Assembly: GCA_947589305.1 (NCBI GenBank)
Contig: CANQAP010000002.1
Location: 62,001-126,000, forward strand
Origin: an uncultured Lachnospiraceae bacterium
GTDB lineage: Bacteria > Bacillota > Clostridia > Lachnospirales > Lachnospiraceae
DNA: 64,000 nucleotides
Direction: 5' to 3'
The translations under genes were made by a program, and so were the position numbers. Positions 37,811 through 45,513 of the stretch are shown in pieces (position 1 is the stretch's first letter; every line of letters begins with the position of its first letter). The notes beneath the pieces are model-generated. The model ran no database searches. It had not been told where the DNA came from and saw only the letters and a list, made by a program, of their open reading frames with translations.

Positions 37811-38962
37811 GTGGATTTAGATCAAATACGTAACCAGATCGATCAGGTAGACCGTCAGATCGTGGAATTGTTTCAAAAGAGGATGGAGCTGGCGGGTGAA
37901 GTGGCGGCAAACAAACGGGAAACCGGAAAAGCCATCTATGATCATCAAAGAGAAGTGGAGAAGCTGGAACGGTTAGGCACGTTGGCAAACAGTGAATTTA
38001 ACCGTAGGAGTATCGAAGAATTATTTTTACAGATCATGTCGATCAGCAGACGATATCAATATCACATTTTAGGAGATCGGGACAACTGTCTGGATGCGGA
38101 ATATACGAAAATTGATGAATTGGAGATCACGCCCGAGACGCGAGTGGTATATCAGGGAGTCGAGGGTGCATTTAGCGAACAGGCAATGCTGGATTTTTTC
38201 GGACCGAACGTGATACATTCCCATGTGGGACAGTTTGAAGACGTTTTGGACGCGTTGGAGAGCGGAAAGGCAGAGTATGGCGTTCTGCCGATTGAAAATT
38301 CTTCCGCCGGCTTTGTATCCGGTGTCTTTCATCTGCTTCAGGAACATGATGCTACGATCGTAGGCGGTATCAGTTTGGAAGTGTCGCAGGCGCTGCTGGG
38401 GGTCAGGGGTGCGTCCATATCGGACATCCGGACGGTTTATTCACATCCGCAGGCACTGATGCAGACCAAAACCTTTTTGGAACAGCATGGCTGGAAACAG
38501 ATCAGTATGGCAAATACTGCGGTCAGCGCAAAGAAGATTCAGGAAGATCATGATAAGACACAGGCTGCCGTTGCCAGTGTGCGGGCGGCGCAGCTGTATG
38601 ATCTGGAAGTGCTGCAGCCTTCGATCAATACCCAAAAGAATAACCGGACAAAGTTTGTGGTCATTTCCAATAAAAAGGTTTATACGAAAGATGCGGATAT
38701 GATCAGCATCAGTTTTTCGCTGCCTCATGAAAGCGGGAGTCTGTATAATATTCTCGGACATTTTATTTTTAACGGTCTGAACATGACCAGTATCGAATCG
38801 GAACCGCTGCGGGACAGACAGTGGGAGTATCGGTTTTTCATTACGTTTGAAGGAAATTTGAGCGCTTCTTCTGTGCGGAATGCCATCACGGGTATCCGGA
38901 GCGAATCTTCGGATTTTAAGTTGTTGGGTAATTATCGGGCAAAAAGAGCAGAAAACGAATAG
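37811..38962 (+). CDS. pheA: Bifunctional chorismate mutase / prephenate dehydratase
   Basis: N-terminal chorismate mutase (IRNQIDQVDRQIVELFQKRMELAGEVAANK); YQGVEGAFSEQAMLDFFG; ACT region SGSLYNILGHFIFNGLNMTSIESEPL. Confidence 0.93.
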   Translation: MDLDQIRNQIDQVDRQIVELFQKRMELAGEVAANKRETGKAIYDHQREVEKLERLGTLANSEFNRRSIEELFLQIMSISRRYQYHILGDRDNCLDAEYTKIDELEITPETRVVYQGVEGAFSEQAMLDFFGPNVIHSHVGQFEDVLDALESGKAEYGVLPIENSSAGFVSGVFHLLQEHDATIVGGISLEVSQALLGVRGASISDIRTVYSHPQALMQTKTFLEQHGWKQISMANTAVSAKKIQEDHDKTQAAVASVRAAQLYDLEVLQPSINTQKNNRTKFVVISNKKVYTKDADMISISFSLPHESGSLYNILGHFIFNGLNMTSIESEPLRDRQWEYRFFITFEGNLSASSVRNAITGIRSESSDFKLLGNYRAKRAENE

Positions 38963-38987
38963 ATCAACAGGAAACGGAGGAGTGAAT

Positions 38988-40523
38988 ATGGCATATCAGA
39001 TGTTTGCCGCAATTAATGTAGGTTCCAGTGATATCTCCATGAAGATATTTGAAATCTCAGCAAAGTGGGGATTTCGGGAAATTGACTGCATTAATTACAT
39101 TTTGGAACTGGGAAGCGATACATATCGACTGGGATATGTGAGCAATGAAAAAATAAATGAGTTATGTAGCTGTCTTATGAAATTTAAAGAAAAGATGGCG
39201 GAGTACGGATGCAAAGACTATCGTGCCTATGCCACCAGCGCGATACGGGAAGCAAGCAACAGCTTAATGATGATTGAACTTATAGAACTGCGTACCGGAA
39301 TCAAAGTAGATATTTTAAGTAACTCGGAGCATCGTTTTCTAATGCTCAAAGGTTGTGCATCAACCATGAAAGAGTTTGATGAGATCACCGGAAAAAATAC
39401 GGCGTTGTTGGATATGGGAGCCGGCAGTATCCAAATCACACTGTTTGAAAAGCATCTGTTGACTGCCACGCAGAATATTAAGATCGGCTCCATCCGGGTG
39501 CGTGACCTGATGTCCGGGATCGAAGCAAGAGTGACGAACGGAGAAGAACTCATCGAAGAGTATGTACAAAATGAATTAAACACATTTAACACCATGTATC
39601 TGGGGGATAAAAACATTAAAAATGTCATTGCGATCGGTGATGAAATTCAGGCGCTGAAGAAAATCGCGCCGGAACTGAAAATCAAAAACCTGATGACAAA
39701 GGAACAGATTGATTATATTTATCAGAAGATATGGAATGCTTCTCCACAGGAATTGGCGCTGCATTACGGTCTTTTGTTTGAACGGGCGACTTTGATCCGT
39801 CCGGCGATCGTGATATACCGCATGCTGGTCGAAACGACAAAGGCGGACGAAATCTTTCTGCATGATATCAATCTGTGCGACGGTATTGTGGCAGACTATA
39901 TGGATACGTCACGGCAGTTTACGGTCGGACGAAAGTTTGAAGAAGACATCATAGCCTCGGCAATGTCCATGGCGAAACGCTATAAAAGCAATAAGACGCA
40001 CATTGCCTACGTGTCGAATATGGCATTGGCGATTTTTGATGCCATGAAAAAACATCACGGCATGAACCAAAAACAGAGGCTGCAACTTCAGATCGCCTGC
40101 ATCCTGCATGACTGCGGAAAGTTTATCAATATGCAGAATGTCGCCAATAATTCCTATAATATCATCATGTCTACGGAAATGGTGGGACTGTCTCATAAGG
40201 AACGGGAAGAAGTGGCGAATGCGGTCCGGTATAATACCATGTATCTGCCGGCATATCCGCAGGTAAAAGATTCGCTCGGAGACGCTTCTTATACGACCGT
40301 CGCAAAACTGGCGGCGATACTGAGGGTGGCGAATGCTCTGGATCGTTCGCATAAACAGAAAGTAGAGAAATTTATCATGCAGATCAAAGACAAAAAACTG
40401 GTGATCATGGTAGATACGGTCAATAATATTACGTTAGAGGCAGCCCTCTTTAAGGAAAAAGCGGATTTCTTCGAACAGATATATGGAATCCGTCCCGTAT
40501 TAAAGCAAAGGAGGAACGTATAA
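38988..40523 (+). CDS. ppx: Ppx/GppA-family phosphatase with C-terminal HD domain
   Basis: FAAINVGSSDISMKIFEIS; TALLDMGAGSIQITLFE; HD ACILHDCGKFINMQN; overlaps ppk. Confidence 0.88.
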   Translation: MAYQMFAAINVGSSDISMKIFEISAKWGFREIDCINYILELGSDTYRLGYVSNEKINELCSCLMKFKEKMAEYGCKDYRAYATSAIREASNSLMMIELIELRTGIKVDILSNSEHRFLMLKGCASTMKEFDEITGKNTALLDMGAGSIQITLFEKHLLTATQNIKIGSIRVRDLMSGIEARVTNGEELIEEYVQNELNTFNTMYLGDKNIKNVIAIGDEIQALKKIAPELKIKNLMTKEQIDYIYQKIWNASPQELALHYGLLFERATLIRPAIVIYRMLVETTKADEIFLHDINLCDGIVADYMDTSRQFTVGRKFEEDIIASAMSMAKRYKSNKTHIAYVSNMALAIFDAMKKHHGMNQKQRLQLQIACILHDCGKFINMQNVANNSYNIIMSTEMVGLSHKEREEVANAVRYNTMYLPAYPQVKDSLGDASYTTVAKLAAILRVANALDRSHKQKVEKFIMQIKDKKLVIMVDTVNNITLEAALFKEKADFFEQIYGIRPVLKQRRNV

Positions 40524-42670
40524 TGGCAGATAAAAAAATAAGTAAAGAGCAAAAAAAAGCGGCAAAGTTTGTCAATCGGGAGCTTTCATGGCTGGAATTC
40601 AATTCCCGTATTCTTGGTGAAGCAAAAGACAAGACGATCCGACCGTTTGAACGAATAAAGTTTCTCGGGATCACCGCTTCGAATCTGGATGAATTTTTCA
40701 TGGTTCGGGTGGCATCCCTGATCAATATGGCACACGCCGGATATCAAAAAACGGATATTGCAGGACTGACGCCGGAAAAACAACTGGAAAAAATCATTCC
40801 GCAGACTAAGGCGTTTATGAACAGTCAGTATGTGACATATAACCGTTCCCTGTTGCCGCTGTTGGAAAAGAACGGTCTCCGTGTGATCACGCATCATGAG
40901 GATTTGACCGAGGCGCAAAGCCGGTATGTCGATGACTTTTTTGATAAAGATGTATATCCGGTCCTGACGCCGATGGCAGTGGATGCTTCCAGACCGTTTC
41001 CTTTGATCCGGAATAAGACGCTGAATATCGGTGCGTTGATTCGCAAGAAAGACGGAGACGAGGTGGAAATCGCTACCGTTCAGGTGCCGTCTGTCTTATC
41101 ACGGATCGTTCATGTGCCGAGTAATCAGGAAGGCATGCGGGAGGTCATTCTGTTGGAGCAGGTGATCGAGAAAAATATTTCCAAACTGTTTCTGAATTAT
41201 GAGGTGACCTGCGCCCATCCGTATCGGATCATGCGGAATGCCGATTTGATGCTCGATGAGGAAGAAGCTCCGGATTTACTAAAAGAAATTGAAAAGCAGA
41301 TAAAGAAAAGACAGTGGGGAGAAGTCATTCGGCTGGAAGTGGAAGAATCCATTGACAAGGCGTTGTTGAAAGAATTAAGCAAGCAGTTACATGTGGAAAA
41401 GGCGAGTGTTTTTGCCATCAACGGTCCGTTGGATCTGACGTTTTTAAGTAAGCTGAGCGGTTTGGAAGGATTTGATCATTTAAGAAATCCGAAGTATGTG
41501 CCGCAGCCGGTTCCGGATCTGGATATGGAAGAATCCATTTTTGAACAGATCAAGAAGAAAGACATTTTTCTGCATCATCCGTACCAGACATTTGAGCCGG
41601 TGGTTCAGTTTATCCGGCAGGCGGCTGTAGATCCGGATGTTTTGGCGATCAAGCAGACGCTGTATCGGGTATCCAGCAATTCGCCGATCATTGCGGCACT
41701 GGCTTTGGCGGCAGAAAACGGAAAACAGGTAACGGTATTGGTAGAATTGAAAGCGCGTTTTGACGAAGAAAACAATATCAACTGGGCGAAAAAACTGGAA
41801 AAAACAGGCTGTCATGTCATCTACGGGCTAAGGGGGTTAAAGACGCACTCCAAGATCGCGCTGGTCGTGCGTCGGGAAGAAGACGGGATCAAACGATACG
41901 TTCATTTGGGAACCGGCAATTATAATGATGTGACCGCAAAGCTGTATACGGATACCGGCATTTTGACAGCTTCGGATACAATCGGTGAAGATGCGACGGC
42001 GGTCTTTAACATGTTATCCGGTTATTCGGAACCGGCTAGTTGGAACAAACTGGCGGTTGCGCCGATCTGGCTGAAACAGACGGTATTGGATCTGATTCAC
42101 CGCGAGGCGGAAAATGCAAAAGCCGGCAAGCCTGCGCATATCATCGCAAAAATGAATGCCATCTGTGATGCGAAAGTGATCGAGGCGTTGTACGAGGCGT
42201 CCAATGAAGGCGTGAAGATCGACCTGATCGTCAGAGGCATCTGCTGCCTGCGGGCGGGAGTGGAAGGTCTGAGTGAAAACATTACCGTGCGTTCTATCGT
42301 AGGTGATTTCTTGGAGCATGCAAGAATTTTCTACTGCTATAACGATGGATTTGAAGAAATATATATGGGAAGTGCGGACTGGATGCCAAGAAATCTGGAT
42401 AAGCGGGTAGAGATTATGTTTCCGGTAGAGGATCCGGATGCAAAACGACAGGCAAAACATATATTGGATGTCCAGCTTGCGGATACTTTAAAGGCATATC
42501 TGCTGCAACCGGACGGAACATATGCTAAGGAAGATCTTCGCGGAAAAGCAAAGATCTGCGCTCAGAATACATTCTGCAAAGAGGCAATGGAGATTGCCAA
42601 AAAGGAAAAAGCATCCGGAGCGGATATGCGTATTTTTGAACCGGTGACGGCACCGTCTGTTTCAGAATAG
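40523..42670 (+). CDS. ppk1: Polyphosphate kinase 1
   Basis: VNRELSWLEFNSRILGEAKD; SNLDEFFMVRVA; FDEENNINWAKKLEKTGCHVIYGLRGLKTHSKIALVVRRE; YVHLGTGNYN. Confidence 0.96.
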   Translation: MADKKISKEQKKAAKFVNRELSWLEFNSRILGEAKDKTIRPFERIKFLGITASNLDEFFMVRVASLINMAHAGYQKTDIAGLTPEKQLEKIIPQTKAFMNSQYVTYNRSLLPLLEKNGLRVITHHEDLTEAQSRYVDDFFDKDVYPVLTPMAVDASRPFPLIRNKTLNIGALIRKKDGDEVEIATVQVPSVLSRIVHVPSNQEGMREVILLEQVIEKNISKLFLNYEVTCAHPYRIMRNADLMLDEEEAPDLLKEIEKQIKKRQWGEVIRLEVEESIDKALLKELSKQLHVEKASVFAINGPLDLTFLSKLSGLEGFDHLRNPKYVPQPVPDLDMEESIFEQIKKKDIFLHHPYQTFEPVVQFIRQAAVDPDVLAIKQTLYRVSSNSPIIAALALAAENGKQVTVLVELKARFDEENNINWAKKLEKTGCHVIYGLRGLKTHSKIALVVRREEDGIKRYVHLGTGNYNDVTAKLYTDTGILTASDTIGEDATAVFNMLSGYSEPASWNKLAVAPIWLKQTVLDLIHREAENAKAGKPAHIIAKMNAICDAKVIEALYEASNEGVKIDLIVRGICCLRAGVEGLSENITVRSIVGDFLEHARIFYCYNDGFEEIYMGSADWMPRNLDKRVEIMFPVEDPDAKRQAKHILDVQLADTLKAYLLQPDGTYAKEDLRGKAKICAQNTFCKEAMEIAKKEKASGADMRIFEPVTAPSVSE

Positions 42671-42755
42671 CCGGATCGGAGGAAAAGAATATGATTCGGA
42701 TTTTAGGTCGTGAAAATCCGGACGGTATCTGCTCTCCTCTTAACGCTCTTGATTT

Positions 42756-42790
42756 TGGCAGGCAGTTTTTGCCTGCCACAGTTTTTTTAT
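42756..42790 (+). terminator. Intrinsic terminator after ppk1
   Basis: TGGCAGGCA-gtttt-TGCCTGCCA followed by CAGTTTTTTT. Confidence 0.8.
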
Positions 42791-42856
42791 CCTTGCAGGG
42801 CAAAAACATATATAGTGGGATTTCCCAATATGAGTTAAGAAGTGTGACTTGGGAAA

Positions 42857-43081
42857 AGTGATTATTTACCGCAAAAACTTGTCTTGTTTATAACAAATGC
42901 GATCACGGGCAATACTTCTAACAGTAAGGGCAATATATACACGGTGGATGATCAGGGTTTTTCATCTCCGGATATGACATATTGTTTTCAGTTGATGTTA
43001 GAGTATGAAAATGGCGATACGGTATCTCTGCCTGTTTGTGTGTATGAAGACGGGAGTTACAGCCTGAACATGCAGCCGTAA
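42857..43081 (+). pseudogene. Short coding remnant or small ORF of unknown function (no good start codon)
   Basis: Open frame LGKSDYLPQKLVLFITNAITGNTSNSKGN...SYSLNMQP following an in-frame TGA; only TTG/GTG-type starts and no clear Shine-Dalgarno. Confidence 0.4.
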
Positions 43082-43173
43082 TAATTTCTTATGAAATTAG
43101 ATGCCGTTTGTATGCCGTTTTGTGGCGGTTTGGATTTTTCGAACTGCTATCGTTATGTAATGAGGTGATCGAT

Positions 43174-43956
43174 ATGAGAAAAAAACGAGTCATACAACTG
43201 CTGGGGAGATTGAGTGCAGCCGGAGCTGCGGCTGTCATATGTGGGGGAGCGGTTTGGTTTTTTCGTAAGGTACAGGAAACACAGAGTGTGGAAGTAGAGC
43301 CAACGACAGAAAATGTACAGACGGAATTTGCGGAAGAAACGTCACGGGAACTGCCGGAAAACACAACGTCCGCAGACAGCGAAACCGAGACAGAATGTTT
43401 ATTCTTGATCAACGCGGATCATCCGTTGCCGGAGGATTATACGATCCGTACGGTAGGATTAAAGGACGGACAATCTGTGGATGAGAGATGTTATCCGGAT
43501 CTTCAGGTAATGATGGACGATTGCCGGGCAGCGGGATTGTCACCGTATATCTGTTCTTCTTATCGGGCAAAGGATTTTCAGGAACGCTTATTTGATGAGA
43601 ATGTAGAAAGCCTGCTGGCACAGGGCTTTTCTTATGAGGAGGCATATACGGAAACCACTCGGAATATTGCAATTCCGGGAACGAGCGAACATGAGTCAGG
43701 GCTTGCAGTGGATATTGTCGATATCAGTTATCAGTTACTGGATAATGAGCAGGAAAACACACCGGCACAGCAGTGGTTAATGGAAAATAGCTGGCGGTAT
43801 GGATTTATTCTACGCTATCCAAAAGATAAAACGGACATAACGGATTTTGTATATGAGCCTTGGCACTATCGATATGTAGGAAAAACGGCAGCGGAAGAGA
43901 TCTATCGGGAAAACATTTGTCTGGAAGAATATATAGAAAAATATACCTTGCCCTGA
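43174..43956 (+). CDS. D-alanyl-D-alanine carboxypeptidase, VanY-like
   Basis: TM anchor; SPYICSSYRAKDFQERLFDE; GTSEHESGLAVDIVD; FVYEPWHYRYVG. Confidence 0.93.
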   Translation: MRKKRVIQLLGRLSAAGAAAVICGGAVWFFRKVQETQSVEVEPTTENVQTEFAEETSRELPENTTSADSETETECLFLINADHPLPEDYTIRTVGLKDGQSVDERCYPDLQVMMDDCRAAGLSPYICSSYRAKDFQERLFDENVESLLAQGFSYEEAYTETTRNIAIPGTSEHESGLAVDIVDISYQLLDNEQENTPAQQWLMENSWRYGFILRYPKDKTDITDFVYEPWHYRYVGKTAAEEIYRENICLEEYIEKYTLP

Positions 43957-43989
43957 TGGGGATTCCTTGCTATAATCTTGTTTGTGTAA

Positions 43990-44070
43990 GCGGGCATGGC
44001 GGAATTGGCAGACGCGCTAGATTTAGGTTCTAGTGTCTCCGACGTGCAGGTTCAAGTCCTGTTGCCCGCA
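43990..44070 (+). tRNA. tRNA-Leu (anticodon UAG)
   Basis: Acceptor GCGGGCA/TGCCCGC; anticodon arm CTAGA-TTTAGGT-TCTAG; T arm CAGGTTCAAGTCCTG; long variable arm as in class II tRNAs; CCA not encoded. Confidence 0.95.
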
Positions 44071-44072
44071 GA

Positions 44073-44120
44073 AATGGTGCGAATGTAAACGAATATAATT
44101 CGGATTCGCACCATTCTTTT
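44073..44120 (+). terminator. Terminator hairpin after tRNA-Leu
   Basis: AATGGTGCGAAT ... ATTCGCACCATT followed by CTTTT. Confidence 0.8.
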
Positions 44121-44169
44121 CATAATTTATAAAAACGATTTGGAATGATCAAAGAAAGGCAGAAGCAAC

Positions 44170-45084
44170 ATGACACTGACACAATTAAACTATGCGATCA
44201 CGGTGGCGAATGCGGCTTCGATGAATGAAGCGGCAAAGTTGTTGTTTATCTCACAGCCCAGTCTGTCTGCCGCTATCAAGGCTTTGGAAGAGGAAATCGG
44301 ACTGGAACTGTTTCGCCGTACCAATCGCGGAATCTCACTGACGCCGGAAGGAGAAGAATTTATCGGTTATGCCCGGCAGGTAGTGGAACAATATCAGCTC
44401 ATTGAGACGAAGTATGTGAGTAAGGAACAGGTCAAGAAAAAATTCGGCGTTTCCATGCAGCATTATACGTTTGCGGTCAACGCGTTTATGGAAATGGTAA
44501 AACAGTTCGGGATGGATAAATACGAATTTGCGATCCATGAGACCAGAACGTATGATGTGATCGCAGATGTAAAAAATTATAAAAGTGAAATCGGCATCCT
44601 GTATGTCAATGATTTTAACCGACAGGTATTGTCTAAGCTGTTTCGGGAATATAACTTGGAATTCCATGAATTGATGGACTGCGGGATTTATGTCTACATG
44701 TGGAAAGGGCATCCGCTGGCAAAGCAAAAAGAGATCGCCTTGGAAGAACTGGCGGAATATCCGTGCCTTTCCTTCGAGCAGGGTACTTATAATTCGTTCT
44801 ACTTTGCGGAAGAAGTGCTTAGTACATATGAATATAAACGATCGATCAAGGCAAATGACAGAGCCACGTTATTAAATCTGATGGTCGGGCTGAACGGATA
44901 TACTCTATGTTCCGGCATTATCTGTGAAGAGTTGAACGGCGATGAATATTGTGCGGTCAAGTTAGCGTCCGATGAGGTTATGACGATCGGATATCTGGTC
45001 AGAAAAGGCGTGGCAATCAGCGAACTGGGACAAAAATACTTAGAAGAACTTTCAAAATATAAAGACAGAGTACTGAAAGAATAA
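44170..45084 (+). CDS. LysR-family transcriptional regulator
   Basis: N-terminal HTH MTLTQLNYAITVANAASMNEAAKLLFISQPSLSAAIKALEEEIGLELFRRTNRGISLTPEG. Confidence 0.93.
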   Translation: MTLTQLNYAITVANAASMNEAAKLLFISQPSLSAAIKALEEEIGLELFRRTNRGISLTPEGEEFIGYARQVVEQYQLIETKYVSKEQVKKKFGVSMQHYTFAVNAFMEMVKQFGMDKYEFAIHETRTYDVIADVKNYKSEIGILYVNDFNRQVLSKLFREYNLEFHELMDCGIYVYMWKGHPLAKQKEIALEELAEYPCLSFEQGTYNSFYFAEEVLSTYEYKRSIKANDRATLLNLMVGLNGYTLCSGIICEELNGDEYCAVKLASDEVMTIGYLVRKGVAISELGQKYLEELSKYKDRVLKE

Positions 45085-45119
45085 AAAACTGCATGTGATA
45101 GCTCTTTCCTATAGTACGC

Positions 45120-45148
45120 TTGACATATACCCCATAGGGGTATATAAT
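45120..45148 (+). promoter_or_regulatory. csoR-copA promoter (TTGACA-17-TATAAT) with palindromic operator TATACCCCATAGGGGTATA
   Basis: TTGACA 45120-45125; TATAAT 45143-45148; palindrome 45126-45144 fills the spacer, as in CsoR operators. Confidence 0.9.
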
Positions 45149-45180
45149 CTATGCAAATGACAGGAAAGGGGAATGCAGAT

Positions 45181-45486
45181 ATGGAAGAACAAAATCAAAC
45201 CTGTTGTCACAAGAGTAAAGAACGCCCAGAGCAGGAATATAAAGACCTGATTCATCGTTTGAATCGCATAGAGGGACAGATCAGAGGGATTCGCGGGATG
45301 GTCGAAAAGGATGCGTATTGTACGGATATCTTAATTCAGGTTTCTGCGGTCAATGCAGCATTGAACAGTTTTAATAAAGTTCTGTTAGCAAATCACATAA
45401 AAAGCTGTGTAATCAGAGATATTAAAGAGGGAAAAGAAGAGACGGTCGATGAGTTGGTCGATACTCTGCAAAAACTGATGCGATAG
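45181..45486 (+). CDS. csoR: CsoR-family copper-sensing repressor
   Basis: RLNRIEGQIRGIRGMVEKDAYCTDILIQVSAV and HIKSCV give the C-H-C metal-site pattern; start at 45181 because the 45151 ATG lies on top of the promoter. Confidence 0.92.
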   Translation: MEEQNQTCCHKSKERPEQEYKDLIHRLNRIEGQIRGIRGMVEKDAYCTDILIQVSAVNAALNSFNKVLLANHIKSCVIRDIKEGKEETVDELVDTLQKLMR

Positions 45487-45513
45487 AGATGGAAACAGAA
45501 GGAAGGGAAGACC

